From Alteromonas profundi (GTDB lineage: Bacteria > Pseudomonadota > Gammaproteobacteria > Enterobacterales > Alteromonadaceae): 64,000 bases of DNA. A program made the position numbers and the translations under genes. Each line of letters begins with the position of its first letter. Positions within the stretch are counted from its first letter, which is position 1. The notes under the pieces are model-generated. The model ran no database searches and had not been told where the DNA came from. It saw nothing but the letters and a program-made list of their open reading frames with translations. This document shows, piece by piece, positions 8,365 to 18,065 of this stretch. The stretch is taken from positions 62,001 to 126,000 of the forward strand of contig NZ_JAAAWN010000006.1 of the NCBI RefSeq assembly GCF_010500865.1, written 5' to 3'.

Positions 8365-10818
8365 ATGTCGTGGATGCGAAAAGCCCTTTTGTCGGTGTTT
8401 CATTATCCTGTTAAGTTGCTGGTAAAGTCTCACAGTATTCCTGCCAATGTTGAGGCCGAGCTTGGGATAGATAAATCCAAGCCCATCATTTATTTGCTAC
8501 CAACCAACTCAGTCACCGACCAACTTGCGTTGAAAATGTCTGCCAAAGCGCTGAATTTATCCAGCCCCACAGACGCCATAACTCTCGCTGGCCGAGAATA
8601 TCCTTCAACGCTGTTTCTGCGTAAAACCCAGCCTCTTTTTAGGCGTGCTGCCGATAACACCGGTATTGAGGATATTTTCACAGAGCTATTTCATTTACAT
8701 CGAGACAACGCCAATCTCGACTTGCAAGTGGTTCCCGTCTTCGTTTCGTGGGGCAGGGCGCCAGGTAAGGGTAAACCCGGGCTAGGCGACCTTATTGCCG
8801 ATAAAGCAGCCCCTAGCTGGTTGCGCAAACTGTTTATTGTTTTGTTCCTTGGCCGCGATAATTTTATCAGCTACTCCAAAGCGGTCTCCACCCGCACTAT
8901 GGCCAATCAGCATGGAAGCGATCAACGCATTGCCCATAAGCTGGTTCGTGTAGCAAGCACCCATTTTCAGCGCAAACGCCAAAGTTTAACCGGCCCCACA
9001 CTTCTTGAGCGTCAAGAACTAAACAATAGCGTTTTAGGTTCAGATGCCGTGCGCCGTGCTATGGCCGAAGAGTCGCGCAGTAAGAAAATTACGCATGAGC
9101 AAGCAAAGGCGAGAGCTCAATCTTATGTTACTGAAATTGCGGCGGATTACCGTGAGGGTTTGGTGCGATTTGGCGATCGACTGCTTACCCGTATATGGAA
9201 TAAAATCTATAACGGTATAAGCGTGGGTCATGCTGAACGCATACGTGAACTTGCCGCCAATGGTCATGAAATTGTGTATGTGCCATGCCATCGAAGCCAT
9301 ATGGATTATTTATTATTAACCTATGTCATTTACCATGAAGGCATGGTAACACCTCATATAGCGGCTGGGATTAACCTAAACTTCTGGCCTATCGGGAAAA
9401 TATTCCGTCGTGGGGGCGCCTTCTTCTTACGTCGCAGTTTCGCCGGTAATAAATTGTATACCTCGGTATTTAGAGAGTATTTAGAACTGTTGTTTAATAA
9501 AGGCTACTCAGTTAAATATTACCCTGAGGGCGGTCGTAGCCGCACCGGCAGGCTTATACCGCCGAAAACCGGCATGCTCGCCATGACAATTCAAGCCATG
9601 CTCAAAGGTGTTAATCGCCCAGTAAGCATAGTGCCCGTGTATATTGGCTATGAAAATGTGATGGAAGTAAAAAGCTACCTGAACGAACTAAAAGGTACAA
9701 AAAAGAAAAAAGAATCGAATTGGCAGGTATTCTCGGCAATTAGAAAGCTAAAGAATTACGGTCATGGCTATGTAAACTTTGGTGAGCCTATTCAACTCAA
9801 CCAATTTTTAGAAAACCAGGTGCCTAACTGGCGCGATTGCAAAGATGCAGAGCCAGAAAAAAAACCGGCGTGGCTAACGCCCGCGGTAAATGAGTTAGCC
9901 AATAATGTGATGACGCGAATAAACCGCGCAGCAGCATTAAATGGAATGGCCCTTACCTCGTTATGTTTGCTTTCATCTAAAACTCATACTATGAGTGAGG
10001 CAGAGTTGAAGCAGTCGATAGGCGACTTTATGACGCTGTTTAAAACCGTGCCTTTTAGTGCCGATGCCACTATTCCTGATGTCAGTCCCGAAACCTTATT
10101 CAACGAAACCATGAGTTTAGGTAGGTTTGACATTAAAGAAGATGACTACGGGCGGCTAATTAGCCCGCAGCCTAAATCGGCTGTGTATTTAACGTATTAT
10201 CGCAATAACATTCTGCACTTATTTGCACTACCGGGCCTTATTATGGCAAGTATATTTGCCCACAAAGGAACAACCAAAAACGCGATTTTGCAGCTTATTG
10301 CAGCCTTATATCCCCTACTTCAACGTGAGTTATTTCTGCACCTTTCTCAAGATGAAGCTCTCGCCCACACAGATGCGTTAATGTCTGCCTTACTAGAGCA
10401 GGGTTTGATACGTCAAAAAGGGGAAGAGTTGCTGCCACCAGAAGCCCAGCATAAGCAGTTTCATTCAGCCTGGCTATTAAGCCGCTGTATGCAAGAAACT
10501 CTGCAGCGCTACGCGGTAGTACTCACCATACTAGACAAAGAAAAAACCATAAGCCGAGGGGCGCTAGAGCGCACAAGTCGGCAAGTGGCCGAGCGCTTGT
10601 CCGTACTTTACGGGTTAAGCTCGCCTGAATTTTACGACAAGAATGTGCTATCTAGCTTTATCTCTGCCTTAAAAGACAACCATTGGCTAGATACCAATGA
10701 AGATGGGTGTTTAAAGTATTCAGAAGAATGTGAAGGTTTACGGGGCGATGTAATGGATCTTGTCTGGCCGGAAATGGCACAACATTTAGAAAACGTAACC
10801 CTAAACCATACTCAATAA
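8365..10818 (+). CDS. plsB: Glycerol-3-phosphate 1-O-acyltransferase PlsB
   Basis: First step of phospholipid synthesis: acylates sn-glycerol 3-phosphate at the inner membrane using acyl-CoA or acyl-ACP. 817 residues, the normal PlsB length. All acyltransferase blocks are visible: I, HRSHMDYLLL (HxxxxD); II, GAFFLRRSF; III, YPEGGRSRTGR; IV, VSIVPVYIGYE. A TATACT -10-like element lies about 35-40 bp before the start. Monocistronic. Confidence 0.96.
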   Translation: MSWMRKALLSVFHYPVKLLVKSHSIPANVEAELGIDKSKPIIYLLPTNSVTDQLALKMSAKALNLSSPTDAITLAGREYPSTLFLRKTQPLFRRAADNTGIEDIFTELFHLHRDNANLDLQVVPVFVSWGRAPGKGKPGLGDLIADKAAPSWLRKLFIVLFLGRDNFISYSKAVSTRTMANQHGSDQRIAHKLVRVASTHFQRKRQSLTGPTLLERQELNNSVLGSDAVRRAMAEESRSKKITHEQAKARAQSYVTEIAADYREGLVRFGDRLLTRIWNKIYNGISVGHAERIRELAANGHEIVYVPCHRSHMDYLLLTYVIYHEGMVTPHIAAGINLNFWPIGKIFRRGGAFFLRRSFAGNKLYTSVFREYLELLFNKGYSVKYYPEGGRSRTGRLIPPKTGMLAMTIQAMLKGVNRPVSIVPVYIGYENVMEVKSYLNELKGTKKKKESNWQVFSAIRKLKNYGHGYVNFGEPIQLNQFLENQVPNWRDCKDAEPEKKPAWLTPAVNELANNVMTRINRAAALNGMALTSLCLLSSKTHTMSEAELKQSIGDFMTLFKTVPFSADATIPDVSPETLFNETMSLGRFDIKEDDYGRLISPQPKSAVYLTYYRNNILHLFALPGLIMASIFAHKGTTKNAILQLIAALYPLLQRELFLHLSQDEALAHTDALMSALLEQGLIRQKGEELLPPEAQHKQFHSAWLLSRCMQETLQRYAVVLTILDKEKTISRGALERTSRQVAERLSVLYGLSSPEFYDKNVLSSFISALKDNHWLDTNEDGCLKYSEECEGLRGDVMDLVWPEMAQHLENVTLNHTQ

Positions 10819-10853
10819 TGGCGATATCTTTGGCCCTAGGGTGGGGAAGATGG

Positions 10854-10905
10854 GCTTTATCTCGCCCCTAGTTAAGCCGAGGCTTAACCAGGAGCGAGGT
10901 AAAGC
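10854..10905. repeat. Long imperfect hairpin between convergent plsB and ilvA
   Basis: Inner arms GTTAAGCC and GGCTTAAC around a GA loop are perfect. Outer 15-base arms (10854-10868 and 10891-10905) pair with one G-U and one A-C mismatch, giving a stem of about 25 pairs. There is no U tract in the usual place on either strand, so it is not a textbook terminator; it may still end both converging transcripts or protect their 3' ends. Confidence 0.7.
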
Positions 10906-10916
10906 AAAAAACCGTA

Positions 10917-12455
10917 TTAATTAGGTTGAGATAGAAAGAATTGATAGGCGAGGTTATCCGTCACTTCTTCCACTTTATAACCTAGTTTTACAACGTGCTC
11001 GTTGAAAGCTGCTCGGCTTTGCGGGGCAATGTCGAAACCTGCCAATACAAGACCTTCTGCGGCACCGTGATTGCGATAATGAAATAACGTGATGTTCCAT
11101 TGCTCGCCCAGTGTGCTTAAGAAATTTAACAGGGCGCCGGGACGCTCAGGAAATTCAAAACTAAACACTTGCTCGTTAAGGATAGTGGGCGGTCGCCCTC
11201 CTACCATGTGGCGAACATGAAGTTTCGCTAATTCGTTATTGGTTAAGTTGAAACAGGCATAGCCTTTCTCTTCAAGGTCGCTCTGCAAGGACGCAAATTC
11301 CTGCTGCCCACCTTTAAGCTTCACGCCAACAAAAATATGTGCTTCTTGCTCATTGGCATAACGGTAGTTAAATTCTGTAATAGCTTTGGCACCCACACAC
11401 TCACAAAATTGCTTAAACGCGCCTTTTGTTTCAGGAATTTTAACTGCAAATACGGCTTCTTTTTGCTCACCTAATTCACAGCGTTCAGAAACATAGCGAA
11501 GTGTATGGAAGTTAATATTGGCGCCACACAGAATACCGCCTAATTTCTTGCCGCTAAGATCGTGCTGTTTGGCATATTTTCGAATGGCGGCGACAGAAAG
11601 CGCACCAGCAGGCTCTGCAATAACCCGGGTGTCATCAAAAATATCTTTAATAGCACCGCAAATTTCATCATTAGACACAGTAATGGTTTCATCTATTAGC
11701 CTGCTACACAGACGAAAGGTTTCTTGCCCCATTACTTTAACTGCCACGCCATCGGCAAAAATACCCACGCTATCAAGCTCAGTAGGTGCGCCCATCTCTT
11801 GCGCTTTAATAAAGCATGCCGACTCTTCAGACTCTACGGCAACAATCTTTATACTTGGCTTAAGCTGTTTTAGGTAAACGGCAATGCCCGCCGCTAAACC
11901 GCCTCCGCCTACCGCCACAAACAAAATATCAATATTGGGGTTTTGCTCTAATAATTCTCGTGCCACGGTACCTTGTCCCGCGATAACATCTGGGTCGTCA
12001 AACGGCGGAACAAAGGTGTAGCCATGAGTTTCACACAGTGCTTTGGCGTGGCCGCTTGCTTGATCAAAGCTGGTACCGTGCAAAACCACATTCACGTTTT
12101 CACCGCCAAAGCGCCGTACCGCGTCAATTTTAATGTCTGGGGTGGTTTCAGGCATCACAATTGTTGCTTGAATTCCCTTCATTTTAGCGCTGTAGGCTAG
12201 CCCTTGGGCGTGGTTACCCGCAGACGCGCCAATGACCCCAGCATCTAGCTGTTCTTGGCTAAGTGAGCAAATACGATTATAGGCGCCGCGTAGCTTAAAA
12301 CTTTTAACGGGTTGCTGGTCTTCGCGTTTTAAATAAATATCGTTGCCTAGCTCCGCAGAGAGCAAAGACATATAAGATAGTTCACTGGCCACTGCGACAT
12401 CGTACACAGGAGCCAGTAGAATTTTTTTCAGGTAGTCGTGATCACTAACGGTCAT
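10917..12455 (-). CDS. ilvA: Threonine ammonia-lyase, biosynthetic
   Basis: PLP enzyme converting threonine to 2-oxobutyrate, the committed step of isoleucine synthesis. 512 residues: catalytic domain with the PLP lysine in [12 protein letters not shown] and the glycine loop [11 protein letters not shown], then two ACT-like regulatory domains (about residues 330-505), typical of the isoleucine-inhibited form. The ATG overlaps the ilvD stop (ATGA), so the two are translationally coupled. Confidence 0.96.
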   Translation of the reverse strand: MTVSDHDYLKKILLAPVYDVAVASELSYMSLLSAELGNDIYLKREDQQPVKSFKLRGAYNRICSLSQEQLDAGVIGASAGNHAQGLAYSAKMKGIQATIVMPETTPDIKIDAVRRFGGENVNVVLHGTSFDQASGHAKALCETHGYTFVPPFDDPDVIAGQGTVARELLEQNPNIDILFVAVGGGGLAAGIAVYLKQLKPSIKIVAVESEESACFIKAQEMGAPTELDSVGIFADGVAVKVMGQETFRLCSRLIDETITVSNDEICGAIKDIFDDTRVIAEPAGALSVAAIRKYAKQHDLSGKKLGGILCGANINFHTLRYVSERCELGEQKEAVFAVKIPETKGAFKQFCECVGAKAITEFNYRYANEQEAHIFVGVKLKGGQQEFASLQSDLEEKGYACFNLTNNELAKLHVRHMVGGRPPTILNEQVFSFEFPERPGALLNFLSTLGEQWNITLFHYRNHGAAEGLVLAGFDIAPQSRAAFNEHVVKLGYKVEEVTDNLAYQFFLSQPN

Positions 12456-14302
12456 AGGTTCTCCAGTTTAGTGACGTCACGTACTGCGCCTTTATCCGCA
12501 CTGGTCGCCAATGCAGCAAACGTTTTTAACGAAGTTGAAACTTCACGAACACGGTTCTTCGGACGCCACGGCTTATCGCTGGCTTCCATTTTTGCCCGAC
12601 GTTCAGCCAATTCTTCATCGCTGATCAAAATGTTGATTTTGCGATTAGGAATGTCAATTTCAATTTTATCGCCGTCTTCCACTAGTCCAATACCACCGCC
12701 GCTTGCCGCTTCTGGCGAGCAGTGACCAATAGAAAGTCCGCTGGTTCCACCACTAAAGCGACCGTCTGTAACGAGGGCACAAGATTTACCTAGCCCTTTC
12801 GACTTAAGATAAGACGTGGGGTAGAGCATTTCTTGCATACCTGGGCCGCCGCGAGGGCCTTCATAGCGGATAAACACAACATCACCCGCTTTAACTTCAT
12901 CCCCTAAAATCCCTGCTACTGCATCGTCTTGGCTTTCGTAAATACGCGCTGTACCATTAAAGGTAAGAATTGATTCATCCACACCTGCCGTTTTTACGAT
13001 ACAGCCGTTTTCGGCCAGGTTACCATACAGGACAGCTAAGCCCCCTTCTTGGCTAAAGGCGTGGTCAATAGAGCGAATACAACCATTTTCGCGATCATCA
13101 TCAGCAGTATCCCAACGACAACTTTGGCTAAATGCTTTAGTTGTGCGGATACCCGCTGGGCCAGCACGATAAAATTCGATAGCTTTTTCGTTTTGTGGAT
13201 TGGTTATATCCCATTGGGCAATAACCTCAGGTAGTGACTTCCCTAATACGTGATTTACGTTCTGGTTAAGCAAGCCAGCTTTATTTAGCTCATTTAAGAT
13301 ACCCAATACGCCACCGGCGCGATGAACGTCTTCCATGTGATATTTAGGTGTCGATGGGGCGACTTTACAAAGATGGGGCACCTTACGCGAAAGGCGATCG
13401 ATGTCGTCAATGGTAAAAGGAACTTCACCTTCCATCGCAGCAGCTAATAGATGCAAAATGGTATTGGTTGAGCCACCCATAGCAATATCTAGGCTCATGG
13501 CGTTTTCAAAGGCATCGAAATTTGCAATGTTACGTGGCAGTACGCTGTAATCATCGTCGCCATAATAACGCTTGCATAACTCAACAATTTGTCTACCTGC
13601 CTGTTTAAATAACTCTTCACGATCGGAGTGGGTAGCAAGCATAGAGCCGTTACCAGGTAAAGAAAGGCCTAATGCTTCCGTTAGGCAGTTCATTGAGTTA
13701 GCGGTAAACATACCTGAACAAGACCCGCATGTAGGGCAGGCAGAACGCTCGATTTCGTCAGTATCAGAATCGCTCACTTTGTCATCAGCCGCGGCGACCA
13801 TGGCATCTACCAAATCTAGTTTAATAATTTGGTCAGATAGGGTGGTTTTCCCCGCTTCCATTGGCCCACCAGAAACAAAAATTACTGGTACGTTCAAGCG
13901 CATAGACGCCATCAACATTCCTGGTGTAATTTTGTCGCAGTTAGATATACAAACAATAGCATCGGCACAGTGGGCGTTTACCATATACTCAACGCCGTCA
14001 GCGATGATTTCTCGTGAAGGTAAGCTGTAAAGCATACCGCTGTGACCCATAGCGATACCATCATCAACAGCAATAGTATTGAACTCTTTTGCAACGCCAC
14101 CGGCTTCTTCGACGCTGCGCGCTACAAGCTGCCCGAGATCTTTCAAATGTACATGGCCAGGCACAAACTGCGTGAATGAGTTGGCAATAGCAATAATAGG
14201 CTTTCCAAAATCGGAGTCTTTCATTCCAGTTGCTCGCCATAGGGCGCGAGCACCTGCCATATTTTTACCTTGCGTAGTAGTTGCAGAACGTAACTTGGGC
14301 AT
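12452..14302 (-). CDS. ilvD: Dihydroxy-acid dehydratase
   Basis: Iron-sulfur enzyme of valine and isoleucine synthesis: dehydrates 2,3-dihydroxy-3-methyl acids to 2-oxo acids. 616 residues, family length. Cluster cysteines are visible in [11 protein letters not shown] and [11 protein letters not shown]; the C-terminal [12 protein letters not shown] is also conserved. Forms an operon with ilvA. The ilvG/M/E genes usually found upstream in enterobacteria are absent here; a 520-bp noncoding leader replaces them. Confidence 0.97.
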   Translation of the reverse strand: MPKLRSATTTQGKNMAGARALWRATGMKDSDFGKPIIAIANSFTQFVPGHVHLKDLGQLVARSVEEAGGVAKEFNTIAVDDGIAMGHSGMLYSLPSREIIADGVEYMVNAHCADAIVCISNCDKITPGMLMASMRLNVPVIFVSGGPMEAGKTTLSDQIIKLDLVDAMVAAADDKVSDSDTDEIERSACPTCGSCSGMFTANSMNCLTEALGLSLPGNGSMLATHSDREELFKQAGRQIVELCKRYYGDDDYSVLPRNIANFDAFENAMSLDIAMGGSTNTILHLLAAAMEGEVPFTIDDIDRLSRKVPHLCKVAPSTPKYHMEDVHRAGGVLGILNELNKAGLLNQNVNHVLGKSLPEVIAQWDITNPQNEKAIEFYRAGPAGIRTTKAFSQSCRWDTADDDRENGCIRSIDHAFSQEGGLAVLYGNLAENGCIVKTAGVDESILTFNGTARIYESQDDAVAGILGDEVKAGDVVFIRYEGPRGGPGMQEMLYPTSYLKSKGLGKSCALVTDGRFSGGTSGLSIGHCSPEAASGGGIGLVEDGDKIEIDIPNRKINILISDEELAERRAKMEASDKPWRPKNRVREVSTSLKTFAALATSADKGAVRDVTKLENL

Positions 14303-14825
14303 AAATCCTTCCGGTTAAATTTGTAGAACTTTAAAAATGCGCGTCACTGATACTACATGGTTTCTTTCATCTGATATGTAAAGAAACGCGCTAGCATCAT
14401 CATGATGTCAGCTAAAACGCTTTGAGTACCTAGACGAATAGCACATGGCTCGAGATACCTCAAAACGCCTACAGTACCTTTGAATAATATTCTGTGTTAT
14501 TCAAGCAGCAGGTTGACGCGAACATAGCAACATTGTCTTTTATCGTATAAGCACGAGGGCAAATAAAAGCGAGTGTACAATAATTAACCCATTGCTTTTA
14601 TTGACTAATTTGACGAGCAATAACGAAATCCATGTGCTATTGCTTTAATGAATGGTTATTCTAGTGGGCTTATGGCTGATACCCAATTTTCGCACGGTAA
14701 TAATAATACCGGTGGAATAGGCGAAATAAATAGCACAAACTAGGCCCCAAAATCAAGTATTTTGCGGTGTTTCCTCCGTATTTTCGTCTCGCAAGAGGCA
14801 ATAGCAAGAGTATCAAGAAGGTTAC
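14303..14825. other. Intergenic region upstream of ilvD and the TRIC gene
   Basis: No convincing gene on either strand. Two inverted repeats could form hairpins in an ilvD leader RNA: TTGAATAA/TTATTCAA (14480-14504) and GTTTCTTT/AAAGAAAC (14360-14387). I did not find a branched-chain-rich leader peptide with an adjacent terminator, so attenuation is not supported. Confidence 0.4.
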
Positions 14826-15440
14826 ATGATAGATTGGTTTCATTGGGCAAATTTAGCCGGCGTTGCGGTATGCGCCATCTCAGGCACCTTAATGGCGTAC
14901 CAAAAGCGAATGGACGGCTTTGGGGTTATTGTGCTGGCCAGTGCTACTGCAATTGGTGGAGGCACACTTAGAGACATGATGTTAGATGTACCGGTATTTT
15001 GGATAGCGGATACCGATTATCTGTATACCACGCTAATTGCTGCCTTTATTCCTATTATTTGGTTAAACGTTAGCCCTCGTTTTCCCTTTCACTATTTACT
15101 TATCGCCGATGCCTTTGGTTTAGCATTATTTAACGTTGTGGGCATAGAAAAAGCGCTGGCAAACGACACCGGTATGGCAGTGGCTATTGCAATGGGCACC
15201 ATTACGGGGGTGTTTGGCGGGCTACTACGAGACGTAATTTGCCGTGAAGTTCCTTTGGTACTAAACGGTGAGCTATATGCTATGACCTGCATAGTAGGCG
15301 GGGTGGCCTATGGTATTGCGTTGCAGTTAGGATTGGCTACCCAATGGTGTGGTGTATTAGCCCTTGCCACCACAGTGCTTTTTCGTTTAGGCGCCATGCG
15401 CTGGCACTGGCAAATGCCTGTCTTTAATAGGGAACAGTAA
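14826..15440 (+). CDS. Trimeric intracellular cation channel (UPF0126/YicG) family protein
   Basis: 204 residues, about seven membrane helices, made of two homologous halves each with the G-G-x-x-R-D motif: GGGTLRDMM (about residue 43) and GGLLRDVI (about residue 129). These motifs define the bacterial TRIC family, of which E. coli YicG and YadS are members; archaeal and vertebrate homologues conduct monovalent cations. In bacteria the physiological role is unclear. The ATG follows AAGAAGGTTAC. Confidence 0.9.
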   Translation: MIDWFHWANLAGVAVCAISGTLMAYQKRMDGFGVIVLASATAIGGGTLRDMMLDVPVFWIADTDYLYTTLIAAFIPIIWLNVSPRFPFHYLLIADAFGLALFNVVGIEKALANDTGMAVAIAMGTITGVFGGLLRDVICREVPLVLNGELYAMTCIVGGVAYGIALQLGLATQWCGVLALATTVLFRLGAMRWHWQMPVFNREQ

Positions 15441-15526
15441 AAAGGTGGGGGCGCATATTCCCGCCTACAGTACAGTATTTATCCGCGCCAATGTTCATTA
15501 CATTAGCTTTTCAGGAGGAAGCATGT

Positions 15527-17041
15527 ATGAGTATGGCGGTAGTAAAAACCTTTGCAGGGCAGGGTGTATGGGCGCCCGAAGTAGCCGTTGAAGTTCATTT
15601 AGCTAACGGGCTACCCGCTTTTCAACTGGTGGGTATGGCAGAAACCAGTGTGAAAGAAGCGAGAGAGCGCGTGCGCAGCGCGCTGATTAATAGCGGCTTC
15701 GAGTTTCCAGCAAAGCGTATCACGGTTAACCTTGCTCCGGCGGATATCCCCAAACACGGCGGCCGTTTCGACCTGCCTATCGCGGTAGGCATTCTTGTGG
15801 CTTCTGGCTATTTACCCGACACCTGCCTGTACGACATCGCCTTCGTAGGCGAATTAGGTTTAAACGGCGAAATCAAGTCGGTTGGCGGCCTGATCCCAAT
15901 TCTCATGGCCAGCGCTAAAGAAGGTTTGCCCCTCATATTTCCAGGCGTTAACGATTTAGATGCAGCCATAGTTTCTGGGGCTATACGCTACCCCGCTTTC
16001 GATTTACTTAGCGTGTATGAGCACCTCGCAGCCACTAAACCGCTAAAAAAAGGTGTACCGTTTACGTTGCCTGATTTACCTGACCACGTATTAGGCTGGG
16101 ATGACATTATCGGTCAAGCGCAAGCGAAGCGAGCTCTTACCATTGCCGCTGCAGGAGCGCATAATTTGCTTATGGTAGGCCCACAAGGTACGGGGAAAAG
16201 CTTATTGGCCAGTCGCTTACTTAGCTTACTGCCGCCTATGAGTGAGGAGGAAGCGTTGGAAGTTGCTGCTATTGTATCGGTCAAAGGGGATGCGATTGTT
16301 GCCTCGCAGTTTACTACCCGCCCCATGCGCACGCCACATCACACATGTTCTGCCGTTGCGTTAACCGGTGGCGGTTCGCAGATTGTTCCCGGCGAGGTCT
16401 CACTCGCGCACCACGGCGTATTGTTTCTCGATGAGCTGCCCGAATTTGGGCGTAAAGCACTTGAAGTATTGCGCGAGCCTTTAGAGACCGGCGATGTTCA
16501 TATCTCTAGAGCATCGGGCAGCGCAACCTACCCAGCTAACTTTCAGCTTATTGCGGCAATGAACCCAAGCCCTACTGGGGATATCGACGATAACCGTCTT
16601 ACGCCCCAACAACAGCTAAATTATTTAAATCGTCTTTCTGGGCCATTGTTAGACAGAATAGATATTCAAGTAGAGGTTCCACGCTTAGAAAATTATGATT
16701 TAACGCCCCCCATAAATAACAGCGATGACTCAATACACCATGCTATTGAGCAGGTATTGGTCGCGCGCGCAATACAACTTGAACGCCAAGGAAAACCAAA
16801 CGCACACGTAAACGGGGGCGAACTCGCCGCCTTGTGCCAGCTTAGTCAACAAGATTTAGCTTTTCTGCAAGCGGCAGCCAAACAACTTAATTTATCGATG
16901 CGGGTTTTTCACCGCACATTAAAAGTGGCCAGAACCTTAGCCGACTTAGACGCCGAGACTAAAGTTAACCGCCAACATCTTAGTGAAGCGTTAGGCTATC
17001 GTGCTCTTGACACGTTAATTAAACAACTAAGCACCCACTAA
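15527..17041 (+). CDS. comM: YifB/ComM family AAA+ Mg-chelatase-like ATPase
   Basis: 504 residues from the ATG at 15527, chosen because AGGAGG lies just upstream and the protein then begins MSMAVVKT, matching E. coli YifB; an earlier in-frame ATG at 15491 lacks a ribosome site. An N-terminal S5-like domain (VEVHLANGLPAFQLVG) precedes an AAA domain with Walker A GPQGTGKS and Walker B LFLDELPEF. ComM in Vibrio is a hexameric branch-migration helicase that helps integrate DNA during natural transformation. The 3' end overlaps the convergent ilvY stop by 4 bp. Confidence 0.93.
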   Translation: MSMAVVKTFAGQGVWAPEVAVEVHLANGLPAFQLVGMAETSVKEARERVRSALINSGFEFPAKRITVNLAPADIPKHGGRFDLPIAVGILVASGYLPDTCLYDIAFVGELGLNGEIKSVGGLIPILMASAKEGLPLIFPGVNDLDAAIVSGAIRYPAFDLLSVYEHLAATKPLKKGVPFTLPDLPDHVLGWDDIIGQAQAKRALTIAAAGAHNLLMVGPQGTGKSLLASRLLSLLPPMSEEEALEVAAIVSVKGDAIVASQFTTRPMRTPHHTCSAVALTGGGSQIVPGEVSLAHHGVLFLDELPEFGRKALEVLREPLETGDVHISRASGSATYPANFQLIAAMNPSPTGDIDDNRLTPQQQLNYLNRLSGPLLDRIDIQVEVPRLENYDLTPPINNSDDSIHHAIEQVLVARAIQLERQGKPNAHVNGGELAALCQLSQQDLAFLQAAAKQLNLSMRVFHRTLKVARTLADLDAETKVNRQHLSEALGYRALDTLIKQLSTH

Positions 17042-17910
17042 CGAGCAGAAGCTATATCAAGCTTTAAAAACGCATCGATGAGTGGCTCGTGCTGCTTGGT
17101 TTGCAAACAACACAACCCTAAGGGGTAAGGCTCAATGTCTTTTACCGGAATTTGCGTCACCGAATTTGCCATACTGGAATGATCAAGAACAACCTTTGGC
17201 ACAAACCCAATGCCACATTCTAATGCTACCATACTTACGATAGCCTCATTTCCCCCTACCGAGGCGTACACGTTAGGCCGTACACCATGTTCGGCAAACC
17301 AATGGTAAGCAATCCGCCGAGTAGGCCCATGTTCTGGCATTACCACTTGGTGCTGTGTCCAATCTATTTGAGACAATTGAGTAAGCCGCCACTCTTTTGG
17401 CGCGATAAGCACAAGTGGAACATCTTCTAAAGGGGAAAAGTAAAGGTCGGTAGGCATATCGGGCGTATGAATGGCAATCGCCAGGTCACATTCTTGTTGC
17501 TTTACTTTATCGATAGACAAAGCAGGGTCGCCGGTTACCAAGCGAATATCTACCCCCGGATGTTGCTGCCGAAATTGACGGAGTATGGCGGGTAAATGGC
17601 TTTGGCTTGCTGTAACTGAACAAAATAAACTGATCTCGCCCTGTAGCGCGTCTTCGTCTTCTTTCAGATTAGCTTTGAGTTGTTGCCACTCTTTTAACGC
17701 CTGAGTGGAAAAAGCCAAAAGCTTGTGGCCACTATGTGTTAAGGCAACTTTCCGGTTGTCTCGTTTAAACAGTGAACAGCCCAACTCGTCTTCTAACCGT
17801 TGAATAACGCGGCTTAACGTAGAAGGAGACACATACATAGCTTGCGCGGTATCGCCAAAATGTAAACTGGTGGCAAGGTGGTTAAATAACTGTAAGCTGC
17901 GAAAATCCAT
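17038..17910 (-). CDS. ilvY: LysR-type regulator IlvY
   Basis: 290 residues: N-terminal LTTR HTH (FGDTAQAMYVSPSTLSRVIQRLE) and a periplasmic-binding-like effector domain. It is divergent from ilvC, the classic arrangement in which IlvY activates ilvC in response to acetolactate or acetohydroxybutyrate and represses itself. A palindromic site between the genes fits this. The N-terminus begins MDFRSLQLF as in E. coli IlvY. Confidence 0.93.
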   Translation of the reverse strand: MDFRSLQLFNHLATSLHFGDTAQAMYVSPSTLSRVIQRLEDELGCSLFKRDNRKVALTHSGHKLLAFSTQALKEWQQLKANLKEDEDALQGEISLFCSVTASQSHLPAILRQFRQQHPGVDIRLVTGDPALSIDKVKQQECDLAIAIHTPDMPTDLYFSPLEDVPLVLIAPKEWRLTQLSQIDWTQHQVVMPEHGPTRRIAYHWFAEHGVRPNVYASVGGNEAIVSMVALECGIGFVPKVVLDHSSMANSVTQIPVKDIEPYPLGLCCLQTKQHEPLIDAFLKLDIASAR

Positions 17911-17921
17911 TACGTTTCACT

Positions 17922-17944
17922 ATTTGCAATATTATCTTGCAAAT
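17922..17944. promoter_or_regulatory. Predicted IlvY operator
   Basis: Perfect inverted repeat ATTTGCAA-N7-TTGCAAAT, 12 bp upstream of ilvY in the ilvY-ilvC intergenic region. Size and symmetry suit a LysR-type dimer site. Confidence 0.75.
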
Positions 17945-18065
17945 ATATCATTTTCCAAAACAAAAGAAATCCCTTAGTCTTCACAACAAGTCGTCATAGA
18001 CGAGGTCATCAACGCCACGGTTGGTCGTTGATAGTGACGAAAATGAATGTTGTTCGGAAATTTTT

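Noticed and set aside
14598..14633. Short ORF MDFVIARQISQ upstream of ilvD as a possible attenuator leader peptide
   Set aside because: Only one Val and two Ile in 11 codons, no ribosome site, no adjacent terminator; chance ORF is more likely.
18021..18065. Upstream in-frame ATG for ilvC
   Set aside because: Adds 15 unconserved residues; the MANYFNTL start matches IlvC proteins.
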